A stretch of DNA of 64,000 bases from Staphylotrichum longicolle (Eukaryota; Ascomycota; Sordariomycetes; Sordariales; Chaetomiaceae). This document shows, piece by piece, positions 31,581 to 42,980 of this stretch. Location: positions 4,029,308-4,093,307 of the forward strand of contig JAHCVI010000004.1 of NCBI GenBank assembly GCA_019096155.1, in the 5' to 3' direction. Position 1 is the first letter of the stretch, and each line of letters begins with the position of its first letter. The translations under genes and the position numbers were made by a program. The notes beneath the pieces are model-generated. The model searched no databases, was not told the origin of the DNA, and saw nothing but the letters and a program-made list of their open reading frames with translations.

Positions 31581-32780
31581 TTCGCGACTACCTTGACGAG
31601 ATTTACCGGCCATTCAACGGATTTGCGTTTCAGCACGCGCGATAGATTCATTGTGCAGTTCAACGAGTCGAAGATAAAGAGATTGACTAGGGACTTGGCG
31701 GACTGTCAGAGGACAATAACGATGGTTTTCTCTTCGATCACGCTGTACGGTCTCCACCGTTACAAATGACGAGCTCTGCTAACACTGGGCAGGATTGTTT
31801 CTAACCATACCTCCGGGAATATCTCTGCCTTTGCCAGAGTCAGAAACAGCTTCACAGGACTCTATCATGTTGTGATCCATGCTTTTGCCAAGCCGGAACG
31901 GCTTCGCTATGCAGCACAACCAGTGCAGTGTGCCATTTCCAGCTCCATTTCCAGCTCAATTTCCAGCTCCCTGGTTACCGTTCCCAGTCTCCTGGGCTGC
32001 ATGCTCCTCGGCTCCGCTCGCGCTCAAGGCCGACACACTTATATCCAACGGGCCATTGATGCATCGTTTGACGCGTGGAGGCCAGCTGCAGCCTTAGTGC
32101 CCAAAATGCAACCACTAACTAGTCTTATTGTCATATTGCGATGAACAACGCGTCGATTGATTACCTCTTCAGCTACTACTCTTCCAAGTTGTGGTTAACC
32201 CAGTGAAAAGACGAAGCGCAACCACTGTCATGAGGCGGATAGCCGTTTTTGACAGCTCTTCTTGCTCTTGGCTCAGTCAGCAGGGCAGTGAAGCACTGTG
32301 CTGGACTGTGCGGGACATTTGACCGTAAGGAACCGGCCCGGTGTAAGCGCCAAGAGGCCCAAAACCAGGCCCCAAGACAATTGAAGAGAGAGTAAAAAGC
32401 GGAAGGCGATTTTGTTTGTTTGTTTGTATCTCATCAACCAGCGTTCTACGTCATCCGTAAGCAAGCCTTCCCAACTCGGTTGGCGCCGGGAATGGCTGGT
32501 GTCTTTCGCACCTCCGCTGCAGCCAGTTCTGTGCCTTGTTGGCCACTCTGCTAAATGAATGGCCGCGCACTGACAGTCGCCGGACGATCTTTGAATATTG
32601 GAAATCCGGACACTGATTTCGGTCTCTACAGGGACACCGCAAAGCGTATGGATCCATGGTGGTCTATGTCACCAAGCTGGAGACGCTAGGAGCCTCCTTG
32701 ACGAGAGAGTATCGTTCGGTTACTGTTGCAGCAAACAACGATGGTCAACTGACAAAGCGAAGTTTTTGAAATCTACCTAG
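31581..32780. other. spacer, no gene recognised
   Basis: 1.2 kb. Contains a short TTTCCAGCTCCATTTCCAGC-type triplication near 31945-31970. Short frames are not supported as genes. Confidence 0.4.
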
Positions 32781-33380
32781 CTAGTCTTTTCTCAATACTT
32801 CCCGTCTCCTCATACTTGATAGTAATGTCTGTAATACCGGCTCTCGCCACTGTGGAAGAATTCGACGCCATGCTGGGCCACAGGCCATGACCAAGAGGGG
32901 GCGATATTTTGCTGTTTCTCGCCCTTCTCTACACCACATGGAGGAGCAGGCGACGCCGGGGAAGGTCACGTTGCCGAACCATCATCCGGGCTCCAATACT
33001 TCTCTGGTTTGTAAACATACCAAGCAAACCCCTGCGGCAGCTGCTGTCTCCAAAGCCCAGCGAGATACTGATCTCCCGTGACACGATGAAACTCGGATGC
33101 AATCCCAGAGAGCGCAGGGAACCGGTCCGCGGGCTCGGACAGGTCCATGTACGAGTACGTCGAGGCGATCTCGGCCCAGTATTTGAATAACTGCTTGGGT
33201 GAAGAACTTAAAAGAGGCAATGACGCGCTTGGTGAGCTCACCACTGACGTAGTAGTCCCAGTCTAGCGGCTCGTGGCTGTCTTCGAACGGAGCGTTGGTG
33301 AAACACTCAAAGCGCAACGGTGCCGAGGGGGCCGAGGAGGACGAGATGGATCGCCCTGGCCAGGTTGAGACCTTCGGCAA
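32780..33380 (-). pseudogene. HET-domain protein C-terminal relic
   Basis: Minus-strand coding-like sequence in two frames: DWDYYVSGELTKRVIASFKF (about 33220-33280) and then KQLFKYWAEIASTYSYMDLS, EPADRFPALSGIASEFHRV, TGDQYLAGLWRQQLPQGFAW (33240-32970). The W..I...YS...L....DR.PALSGIA.....TGD.YLAGLW....P.G..W pattern is the conserved stretch after the HET domain core in fungal heterokaryon-incompatibility proteins. The upstream HET core is missing and the frame shifts, so this is a fragment. Confidence 0.75.
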
Positions 33381-33867
33381 TGATGCCGACGCTGGCGACT
33401 AGCGCCCGGGGGCTAGAAAGTGCTGGAACTTTGCTAAAGAAGCTATAATTCATCCGTCCTCTCACACTCTTCTCGTGGCACGCTGTGAAAAAGAGAGAAA
33501 GAGAGAAAGAGAGATGATTGCAAAAGAATAAGGCGCACCAAGGAGAAGATGTGAGCACAGATCAATGTCACCCGATTGCTGCGTCGCTTCTCCCCAAAAT
33601 GACGGGAATGAGCCCCGAGTTCCATCCCTGCTGCCTTGTGATTGGATTATGTAAGCAAGCTGATGCCACACGGCAATCACGTAGGGGTGCCCGTAGGCAG
33701 CATTCGTGACCTGCGAGAAGAGGGGTTGATGTCGCCGGAACTCTCTCTTCCTCTTGAAGAGTCTTAGATATCAACAACCTGCTATTCGCAGCTGCGACTT
33801 GACACAGCCATCTGTATTCTTCGAAGGCTGGAACTAAGGGTTTCAGCTGGCAATAAACAATGGGACA

Positions 33868-34522
33868 ATGGCAGACAGTGGAACTGGAGCACATTGCATA
33901 CAGACGCTAAAGGGCCATTGGCACCGGGTCAAATCAGTGGCTTGGTCGCATGATGCGAGCCGGCTCGCTTCAGGGTCAGACGACGACACGATCAAGATCT
34001 GGGATCCTACGACCGGCCAGTGTATATCGACACTCAAGGGCCATCGCTTCCTGATCAACTCAGTGGCTTGGTCACAAGATGCGAGCCGGCTCGCGTCAGG
34101 ATCAATCGACGATATCAAGATTTGGGATCCAACGACTGGCCAGTGCGTATTAACACTCAAGGGTCACGACCTCTAGGTCAACTCAGTTGCTTGGTCGCAC
34201 GATGCGAGCCGGCTTGCGTCAGGGTCAGCCGACAACACGATTAAGATATGGGATCCAACGACTGGTTAATACGTATCAACACTCGAGATTTACGACGTCA
34301 TCGGTAATTTCCAATCTCATAGATCAAACTCAGGTGTTTTATATACCAGCCTTGGCACATTCGACTTAGAAGACGTCGCAATCTCCGATCATTCATCACA
34401 AACTGTTATTGGATATAGCTTCGGCGGCGGCGGCACCTGGATTACAGAGGAAGCGATTCCATCGAGGCAAGAGAGTCCAGATGCTTCCAGCTTACACCAA
34501 AGACGGAGTCATATACTCTGAG
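33868..34522 (+). pseudogene. WD40 repeats of an NWD/HET-D/E-like protein, relic
   Basis: Three near-identical WD40 units (VKSVAWSHDASRLASGSDDD, TIKIWDPTTGQCISTLKGH, then INSVAWSQDASRLASGSIDD and VNSVAWSHDASRLASGSADN) plus a degraded final unit ending GYSFGGGGTWITEEA, the usual C-terminal signature of these proteins. In-frame TAG (34174-34176) and TAA (about 34267) occur where Gln is expected. Near-identical WD repeats that shuffle are typical of STAND proteins in vegetative incompatibility. The NACHT part is absent; only about four of 7-14 repeats remain. Confidence 0.85.
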
Positions 34523-34619
34523 GTGTACGAAGAGAATACAGATGTTCAGTAGTTGAGGGCTTTCTGGAACGGCTCCTGCCATTCTGTGGCAGATTCCCAG
34601 AACCGAGATCCGTCATCTT

Positions 34620-35460
34620 CATGGAAAATGCTTCGTTTCACTTCTTCTCCCCAAGGATCACCGGCCTTATTCCCGCTGCCGGCCTCATTCCCACCACCAA
34701 CCTTATCATGCGATGTTCGCTGGCCCTCACCCTACCAGCGATACGCGCGCTCCTCCTTAGCCGTCCTTTCACCAAGGCCGTTCCTGCCTGTCTCGGCACC
34801 CGTCGTTTGACAAGACGCCGCTCAGTAAGTTCCTCGGCGCCGTCGGCGGCCATGTTCGTTAATACATGTCCATCCTCGATGTCCCGACAGCCTGGCTTGT
34901 CTACTCGTCGAAGTCTCCTGCCATTTAGATGCAGTCGTGTCTCATTGCATCCCAGGGGCCGTCGTCGGGGCCCGTTCCACACGCTCTCCCTCGTTCTAGC
35001 CCTGTCCGCCAGCACTGGTGGGCGAGTCATTTCCTCTTTTTTGGCAGCAGAATAAGATGCAACCCGACTGCCACCCAACTGGCATACCATCGCTACGAGC
35101 AATTCCTTCGACAGGAAGCGTCCCGTACGTTTGAGACGGACGTCCAACTGTTCCGTACCGTTCTCGCCCACTTCCCTTCCCTCAGGGAGCTCACGCTTTC
35201 CCATATCCATGCCTGGCGGATGCAGTACCTGAACAACGCCCAGTTTCGCAACCTCACGAACAGAATTTGGTTGATCCCATCCTTCGAAAGCTTCGTGGCG
35301 ACTGCCATGTCACGGCTGCTTCCTGTCTAGGGGCGTGCTCGCGCCTTCAACGGCTCAATGTAGACGGCCTCCTAGACGCACGAGACCTAGCTCCGGAGCC
35401 ATATCGGTACAAGACATCCCAGCCAAAAGTGCCCGGACAGTTGGAGCATCGAATACGGTG
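34620..35460 (+). pseudogene. F-box-like protein relic (uncertain)
   Basis: Coding-like pieces in two frames: LFRTVLAHFPSLRELTLSHI and RNLTNRIWLIPSFESF (35130-35300), then CLGACSRLQRLNVDGLLDAR in the next frame (35310-35390). The layout, a short LRR-like helix, R.LR..IWL.P.F, then L.AA..C.RL..L...G, is usual in fungal F-box proteins, but no F-box itself is seen. Frameshifted and probably dead. Confidence 0.4.
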
Positions 35461-36015
35461 AAGAGATCCATGAAGAAGAACACATTCGACTCCTCTGCTG
35501 TTGTCATGGAGTTGTCGTTTGTGGCTAATTTGGTGAACGCGTTTTGGCCGGGTCGTTCTACGGAAACGAGGTCGACTTCCCGGACCTTGTCGCGCATCGG
35601 TCGAAAGGCCGACCTTCTCTTCAAGACAGTCAATGATCTGGGTATAGTGCCGAACCAATCTGCCAGCATCGCGCAAGCGAAAAATGAAACGGTACGTTCT
35701 TGTCGGAACAGCACCCTTAGCGACCCGACGCATCTCGGTGATATTCTGATTGAAGAGACGGCTTCTTTCTGGATCAAAGAAAACCGAAGAATAGAAAAGG
35801 CGACGGCGACCTTAGGAATAAGTGCCACTTTTTGATCGGAAGTCCTATTTTTGGTGAGAGATATACGTGAGAAGAGGTCGTGATACATACAGGAATGCCT
35901 ACATTTGTGCTGATGCCAGCCCTATGACCGTCACGATCTTGGATTTGGCACCGAGGGGGTCAGCAATTTCTTGCAGGTGGTGATAGTCGTTTGGTCGCAC
36001 GTGAGTGATAGTCAT
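35355..36015 (-). other. unresolved open frames, possible gene remnant
   Basis: A minus-strand start MTITHVRPNDYHHLQEIADP at 36015 runs 38 codons to a stop. A 177-residue minus frame (35355-35888) and a 166-residue plus frame (35335-35835) overlap. Either could hold a remnant; for example the plus frame ends WIKENRRIEKATATLGISAT, which has the feel of a juxtamembrane helix. No domain is recognised and the strand cannot be decided. Confidence 0.25.
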
Positions 36016-36019
36016 TTTG

Positions 36020-37418
36020 CACCGGCGATTGATGGGCGAGGGGAAGAACGAGGAAGAAGAAGGAGTGTAAAGGGAGTAGAATAGGGCCGAAGAGAGGATT
36101 ATATACCCTGGAGCTCCAGGCCAAACCTTGGGCCTCGTTAGCCCCATAGGCTGCTATCTCGTTCTTCCTGCAAAGCCGGTACCTTGGATAGATGCATAGC
36201 GATGTCACACATCAACGGAAGCGACCTTTCTACATTTAGAGAAAAAAATAAACGCGAATTACGCATGGCGGCACCCCGAGTGCTTCCGACGCTGGCACTT
36301 GCCTGAAACCAGGCAGCAAGGTACTAAGCTAGACCCAGCCACGTAAGATCCATCTCAAGGGCTATCGTTAAAGAGGGAGCAACCACCTACAGCTAGCCAG
36401 ACAAAGTAGTGGCTGCATAGGTTACTTACTCAATCCTATTGTTCAAGACCAAGCTTAATACTACAGTCGAGATACTCCAAGTGACTCTTGCTTCTCAGGG
36501 GTAGTAAACAAACGTCGCCTAGTTGGCCCGGAAACCGACAGGGGGACTTCCGCAGCCCAAGGCAGCTCAGTTCATTTGGTAATAGCATGTTAACCTCCCA
36601 CATTCTTTTCTTATACCGAGTTGAATTCAGGGGTTCAAGTGGAAGGGGGGAGGTCCAGGGGAGTGTCTAGGGGGTGCGAGGACCCCAAATGCAGCGCCCA
36701 GCGCGCTGATCGCCCTGACCCGTATACCACCTGCTTGCCAGGGAGAAGGAGGACGGCAATGCGGTCGTATGCTTACATCAAACGGAAACGAGGAAGCGAG
36801 ACAGGGCGAGTCAGTTCGTCGCGTTTCCTCTCTGCGATCAAGCTGCCTATAGACCGCATTCCACGATAGACTCACCGTGGCTTTCTAGCTGTGAAAACAT
36901 AGCTAGAACTTATTAGCCCAGGTTCTATAGAGACTACGTTTGACAAACGGCGGCTTGCAGGTATGCTGGAACTGACAGTGTGCAGTTTCACAGTTAGAGA
37001 GTCTTAAGCCTACATGTGGCCTCTGAACGGCCGCGAATCCACCACGATTGTAGGCAGACTGAGACATACGCCAATTGCTGGCGATCATGAATGGCTTGAG
37101 GCGGTTGACGGCCGACGAAGACGAGCCGCGACTGCAAGAGGCGATGTCAGACTTCTGGGTCTGGTCAAAACCGCACACAGCAGATGAGTCTGTATCGAAG
37201 CGACGTCATTGTGATGGATGCCCATTTGATTATCACTGCACTTAATACTTCAGTTTGCTAGGACAGAAAAGATGGGTGGACAGAGCTCGTTACAGTGACC
37301 CGTGCAACACGAGCTTAACATCAGTAGCTGCGACTAGGTCCTTACACGACTAGCATTTGCCCGAGAGAACGTTCTAGCCCAAGGCGATGAGTTCAAGCTG
37401 CCCTAAACAAAGTGCCTA
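36020..37418. other. spacer, no gene recognised
   Basis: 1.4 kb of relatively AT-rich sequence with frequent CTAG/TATA, in keeping with old RIP. No motif-bearing frame was seen. Confidence 0.35.
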
Positions 37419-37870
37419 CTAGCTGCCTCGGTCTTGCATACTACACCCCATACCCGTGACGAATATATGGATAGTCCAGCGGTTTGAGCGGTCTGGCTCC
37501 GTCAAACCGTGGATGGCTTCATCCATCTGGTCAGGGCCAAGCTGTTCCCGCTCAGCCAAAACTTTTTCGACCCATGCCGACATTCTCTCTACTGCTGCCA
37601 CGGCATCCGGGCTCATTTGAGACGCAACTGCCCAGATCTACCAATCCGTGCTCTTATCCGGAATGGGTAACCGGCGGTGTAGATACAACATCACCACGCC
37701 GAGGGCCCAGACGTCCCCCGGCGGGCTGCGGCCAGTCTTGGGATTGACCCTGAATTCCGGAGGGACGTACCAGGGCGTGTCCGCTGTCTGCGTTGCTGCC
37801 ACCGACGGGCGCGTCTGTCGCTGCTCAGCCCAAAGTCGATAAGTACTCCACGCGTTGGCGAATCTGCAGG
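37419..37870 (-). pseudogene. Ser/Thr protein kinase C-lobe relic
   Basis: Minus strand. The DFG segment GVLIDFGLSSD (about 37850-37820) is in one frame. The activation segment and APE-equivalent ADTPWYVPPEF, followed by GDVWALGVVMLYLHRRLPIP (subdomain IX), is in another. After a TAG in place of Trp (STDW, stop, IWAVAS) the frame continues through VEKVLAEREQLGPDQMDEAI to a stop at 37419. The N-lobe and catalytic HRD loop are missing. Frameshift plus TAG mark it as dead. Confidence 0.75.
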
Positions 37871-38007
37871 CGGAGCACGAATGGGAAGAACCTATGATGG
37901 ATAACGTTGTATGATGTACGAGCTTCTCACTCGGTTCTTCTGGGGAACTCCGTAAGGGGGGGTCCTGGCGGTGCAACGGCAATAATCAGTGCGAGAAGAG
38001 ATACGAA

Positions 38008-38150
38008 ATGGCGTTCAAGAACTATGCATGGCGTTCCAGAACTATGCATGGCGTTCAAGAACTTCACGATGGCGTTCAAGAACTTCGCGATGGCGCTCAA
38101 GAGCTTCGCGATGGCGCTCAAGAGCTTCGCGATGGCGCTCAAGACATCTG
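38008..38150 (+). repeat. 20/21-bp minisatellite, seven units
   Basis: Units at 38008, 38028, 38048, 38069, 38090, 38111 and 38132 follow the pattern ATGGCG(T/C)TCAAGA(A/G)CTTCGC. The first two units are 20 bp and the later ones 21 bp. It can be translated as repeated MAFKNFA / MALKSFA. The unit is in frame on both strands, so it might be a relic of a repeat-containing ORF, but no gene is supported. Confidence 0.85.
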
Positions 38151-38779
38151 TAAACTTGACGTTCTCGGTTGGCGTTGATGTGCCAATAGGAAAAAAGGGG
38201 GCAACATATGTCTTTGGTTCTGCTTCTACAACATGTAATATAGACGGACAATGTAGGTCCTTAGCCCTACCTCTCTTGCGGTTGGTAGGGACGGGGCAAT
38301 GTAGGTCTTTGAGCCTGCTTCGTTTACGGCCAGTAGGATATAGAGATGTGTGCTAACCCGCCTAGAGGTACTATAGTGTTCGGACTTTTCCCTGCAATTG
38401 TCATTGCGGCGACTGCATAGGTTGAAAATTCAAGCTCAATCTAGGAATAACCCAACCCAATGCAAATAGCTTAACTGTTAATAGGTGGTAATTTGTTAGA
38501 TTGCTAGAAGCTGCCGTAAAGCTTCATATATCGTATTCTCCACCCCCCTCACTCCACCCTAAGATTTAGAGTTCTTGGTTCAATTGCGTCACTAGCAAAC
38601 TATTGCGTATTGACATACTGTACATCTAGAACTAACTTTCATTCAGTGTTAGAAAGCGGGACTATAAGATAAGCCGCCCGTTTATCCTTTGGTCACTCCC
38701 ATCCGCTCGTTCATTTTTCCCTTTTGCTTGTTTCGGTCTAAGAAGGCGGCGCACTCACAATCTCACGCCCTTCAGTAGC

Positions 38780-39200
38780 CAGCGCTAGAGGAGCAGCCAG
38801 CGCTATACTCGCCTCGGTCTTTACCTCGCTTGTTTCCCCATCCCTAGCGGAATTCGCCCGGGCGGCAACAGTCACATATGACTTCAATGCCAGCTGGGTG
38901 TGGGCAAACCCCGACGGCTTCGGCAGGCCCGTCATAGGCATTAACGGACATTGGCCGTGTCCGACCATAAGCGCCAACGTTGTGATACCATTGTCGTCAA
39001 CCTTCACAACGGTCTCGGCAACCAGACCACCGGACTGCATTTTCACGGCGTCAACCAGATTCAGACATCCGACATGGACGGTCCGAGCGGTGTCACTCTG
39101 TGCCCGCTCCCTCTGGACTCGTCGGTGACTTATCAATTCATAGTTGACAAGCCTGGTACCTTCTGGTGTAGGTTTTATTGGCGATATCCTTGGTGGGCTT
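38780..39200 (+). pseudogene. multicopper oxidase (Fet3/laccase-like) N-terminal relic
   Basis: Secretion-like leader, then TVTYDFNASWVWANPDGFGR and PVIGINGHWPCPTISANV. After a one-base deletion (AACGTTGTGATACC for the expected ...GTTGGTGATACC, about 38980) it continues DTIVVNLHNGLGNQTTGLHF, HGVNQIQTSDMDGPSGVTLC. HFHG is the first copper-binding motif. The next motif (WYHSH in the family) is replaced by FWCRFYW and similarity then stops near 39200. Only the first cupredoxin domain remains. Family members oxidise Fe(II) or phenols at the cell surface. Confidence 0.8.
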
Positions 39201-39835
39201 AGCGACCTGGTTGAGGTTGACGAGCGGGTGGCAGATCACTCTCACAACTCGAACTACAATGGCCTCGACGGTCGAGGCTTCGGTGGGCGCTGTCTGGTTG
39301 GATTCAGGCAGGAACTTTGAGAAAGTAAGAGAAGTGATGCAAAGCCTAGGTATCATTGACAAAGGGACCTACGTTGTTTCCTTACGCGATGCCATCAATG
39401 TTAACGTCTAAGACCGAAGCATCTACGGCGAGTGTAGCCTCAGTACATAGCCTCTCGCTTCCGAATGAATAGTTAATATATCATTGCAAGGTTAAACATA
39501 GACACGAGAGTGTTAGGGTAATTGTATCCCCAAACCATTGCCTTCGCCTGTCCTTTGGAGCAAGAAATCAAGGAAAGCCAGGACAGGCAGCACCTAGAGT
39601 TTGCCCAAGCTGGCTTCTAGCTCGTATCACCCTAGCCGCGTGAGAAGACCAACAAGGAAAGCCATTATGATGCAGAAAGGCACCAAAAAGAGGCAAATTA
39701 TAGTACAGAGGGCTAGTTCGAACGTACATGTGATTTCCAGTACGGGTTGCTCCAACAGTTGCTGTACTCGCAGCATATGTGCTAATGTAGCAGGCTTCTC
39801 GTATGTGACCACGGCTGCGCACGTCACATAACGGA

Positions 39836-39943
39836 TTCTCGTAGGCGGATGGTCGTACGCAGGTTTCTGCGTAGGTAGATCCTCGTGCGCAGATATCCGC
39901 GTAGGCTGATCCGCGTTGGCAGATCTCCGCGTAGGCAGATCAT
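39836..39943 (+). repeat. about 30-bp degenerate minisatellite
   Basis: Roughly three and a half copies of a 30-bp dimer with half-units like TCCGCGTAGGCAGATC and TCGTGCGCAGATA. It lies in an otherwise featureless gap. Confidence 0.7.
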
Positions 39944-40249
39944 CAATTGAAGCGAAGTGTACGTTGGCCCCTGTCAGGAGTGGTCAAATCAGATGATTCA
40001 TCACAGCTCTAACCAAGGCGGTGGTTCCCCGTCGTAACCAGTGGTGGATCACGATAAGGATATATAATCTATAGTTATCGAGTTCAGAACGATAAACGGC
40101 TAGAACTCAGCCCAAAGAGCCCCCTCCTGGACGAAAGAGAAAAAGGGATGGGGGTGACGAGGGCAATCGTATGATACTGAACGACGGATACGCAACCATC
40201 ACAAAGGTGCAAGGGGATGCCTTCAACGTTACCATTGTCCGTTTCTGAG

Positions 40250-40666
40250 TCAAGCAGGCCGTGTTGACGGAGAAGGCGCTCGTACCGAGCGAGCCGTTCT
40301 AGTCGATGGGACGTAGAGCAGCTTGAAAAGGGGCTCCACGTTCTCAACGTATGTTTCCCACATAGCCATGGCTTCATCGTGGGATGGATGGTACTGAAGA
40401 AGGTTCAGTTTGGGGGCTCGGAGAAATGCGCCTGTCAAGGGATCCGGAAAGGGGTCCGATGGAGGTCTCGGGCCAGTACCATCCTGTGAGCCACTGCCGT
40501 TATCGCTCTCGTCGTCATTTTCACCTTTGTCCTCTTTGTCGAAGTCATTGTCCGTATCGTCACCTCCAATGGTTCTCCAGAGCTTGCTGTTCACATATCT
40601 CGACTTGCCCTTCCTTACAGTACTTTGCCGGTCCCTGTGCCCTCAGGTTCGTCCCAGAGGAGTGAT
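40250..40666 (-). pseudogene. fungal Zn-cluster transcription factor fragment
   Basis: The minus-strand frame MNSKLWRTIGGDDTDNDFDK has an acidic linker, then LTGAFLRAPKLNLLQYHPSH and MWETYVENVEPLFKLLYVPS. This G.LL......HPS......W..Y.ENV.PL.K.LH.P segment opens the fungal-specific transcription factor domain. The DNA-binding Zn2Cys6 cluster and the rest of the regulatory domain are absent or frameshifted (a 40084-40377 frame continues YERLLRQHGLLD). Confidence 0.55.
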
Positions 40667-40829
40667 ATGGGCTCGGATGAGATTGAAGCTCCAGCCGGTG
40701 GTGGCTGGTCGAGTGAGATCGGCGGGCGCCGTTCAAACGGGAACGTCCGCTGTGGGCCAGGGAGCGGATTGGCCTGGTTTCTCGACTCGAAAAATACAAA
40801 CAGTGTTCAAGACAGCTCCTCAACGACGG

Positions 40830-42980
40830 TTATGCCCCCGCGTCGCCACCACAGCCGTGCGTATCCCCGCCGATGGAGTTGACGACCTTGTTGTTCCTGT
40901 AGCACCGGTTGCTCACAAACACGGGGGTCCGCCACGTCGCCCTCCACTCCATGCCGTTCTCGTCCGGTTCCGGCAAGTACACGAACTGCCACTTGGTCAC
41001 ACCGAGACCCAGGCACCCCTTGGACTGCGGCAAGAGGGTCTCCTGGCCCCAATCCCAGCTGCTGAATCCAGCGCCTGTTGCAAGCTGTCAGCAAAATAAC
41101 CGAGGAAAAGGGGGAGGGGGGCACTGCGACTTACCATACATCTCAAAATCGCTAAACAAGAACTTGTACTTCCCCGTGCACTGCCCGTTCGGCGCCTTCA
41201 TCGGCGGCCAAGGCCGCCTGGCGTTAGGGCTCAAGTCGTACTCATACTCGCCGGCCTGCCACCGCCCGCCAAACTTCCAATTCATCGGGTTGTCGCTATC
41301 CCCATTATCACAGCCATGCACAATCTTGGTAAACGCCTCAACACACTCCTCCCGATTGACGTTATCCACATTCCCCCCCTTCAAGAAAAACTCCATCTCG
41401 GTCGGCGTGCCCTCGTGGTACTTCTTGCTGCGAATCCAGTTGGTGTACCCGCTCCCGGGGCCCTCGACCGTCGCGCAAAAGTCCTTGAGGTTGGCGTCGG
41501 CGCGGTCGGCCGTGACGTACTCGGTACGGCCGCCAGCGCGCCAGCACTGGAAAACCTCGGTGATCTCGCACACCTCGGGCGACACGCCCAGCACCTTGGC
41601 GCGCAGGTCCATGGTCTCGAGGAGGGCGAAGGATGCGATGGCGTTGTGGCCCTTTTCGTTGGGGTGAAAAATGCGTCCGAAGAAGTCGGGCAGGAGGAAG
41701 CCTAGGGAGGGGAGCCAGCCGCGCGCGTCCGAGGGCAGGACGGGACGGTGGGCGCGCGCTTGTCGAGGGCGTGGAGAGCCGCTGCGTGGGGGTTGACCGA
41801 GTTCCAGAGGGAGGAGCGGTAGATGGCGCGGTCGACGCCGTTTTCGTCGAGGTCACGGGCGGATAGAGTCGCGGAGGGATTCCAGGCGGGCTTTAAGGAC
41901 CGGGTCGATGTCGGCTTCTTCTAGCGGGGGAAGCGGGGAGTCGGACGGCCCGGGGATGGGAGTCCCGCTGGTGACGGGGGTTGCCGTACCGTTCTCGACT
42001 TGCAGCTCCAGGTCTCGCTTGAAGAAGGGCGAGCGGAAGAGGGTCTTGCGCGTGTCGGGCTTGAAGAAGAGCAGGTCGGGTTGGTTCCTGTCGGGGTAGG
42101 CGCCCGACGAGGAAGGCGAGCACATCTGGCCGTCGACGCCTTCGATTGGCCACAGGTCCCAGTTATTAAAGCCGATCTTGTAGTTGACCTCGTCGGCGAC
42201 GTCGTGGATAACCTCGCGGATGAGGTCGTTTAACCCTGCCGTCAGCGTGTTGAAGCGCTGGCGGCGAGCAATGGTCAGGGGCAACGGCGTAGACCGAATG
42301 CCGAGCCAGGTATAGGCAACCCAGGGGAAGAGGCCCCAGTCCTGATCCGTGGCGCACTTCTCGTTGTCCGTGTTGAAGAAGCGGGCGTAGCTGTTGTAAA
42401 CGACGATGCCGTTGGTGGCCATCTTGGAGTTGAGCGCGAGCAGCATCTCCTTGATATTGTTGCGCATGATGTTGGCCAGATTCTGCTCAGCTTTCTCCAG
42501 GATAGCGTTGCACGTCGCCTCGTCGTAAAAGGCCAGAACGATACAGTCTTTGATGATGTCAACCAGGCATAGGTCATTGCCGCCGGCGGTCAGCGTCACC
42601 AGATCGAGGTTGCCCATGAGAGCGTTGATTTGGTTGTAGATTTGCCACGTCTGGTCGCCGGTGCAGGCGGGATACTGGAAATCCTCGATGGACGAACCCA
42701 CCCACTGCTGCAAGATCATGGGGTAGCTCAGGTCGTAACGCGAGCAGCTCCAGTCGTTGAAGTTGTGGAACAGGCCGCCTAGTTGCTCACCTGAGCCAAT
42801 GCCGGCCGTGTAGCTGTCGCCGACGGCAGCGAAGCGCCGGACCCAGTTGAACGAAGTCGGGTCAGAGCCGATTTGGCGCCCCTGGAGGCCGTCCACGGGG
42901 GTGTGGTTGGCATTCTGGCGAGGGATGGACAAGGCCACCGCAAAGGTTGCGGCGAGGCCAAGTGAAAGGAGCGGGATCAT
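40830..42980 (-). CDS. secreted SGNH/GDSL-type hydrolase with C-terminal extension, two frame changes
   Basis: ATG 42980 begins a signal peptide (MIPLLSLGLAATFAVALS). Block I is VGDSYTAGIGSG, block III GGNDLCLVD, and the Asp/His block is FHPNEKGHNAIASF near 41645, so the SGNH catalytic residues are all present. The first frame ends at TGA 41853-41855, where coding continues in another frame (DLDENGVDRAIYRSSLWNSV). It changes once more to PSDARGWLPSLGFLLPDFFG before FHPNEKGH. A good 60-nt intron (41075-41134, GTAAGT...GCTGAC...CAG) joins SDFEMYG to AGFSSWDWGQETLL. The stop TAA is 40830-40832. The two frame changes have no splice sites and look like single-base indels (assembly or recent damage). 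A roughly 170-residue Trp/Tyr-rich extension follows the catalytic domain. Confidence 0.8.

Noticed and set aside
38008..38150. CRISPR-like array
   Set aside because: Contiguous 20/21-bp tandem repeats without spacers, in a fungal genome; it is a minisatellite.
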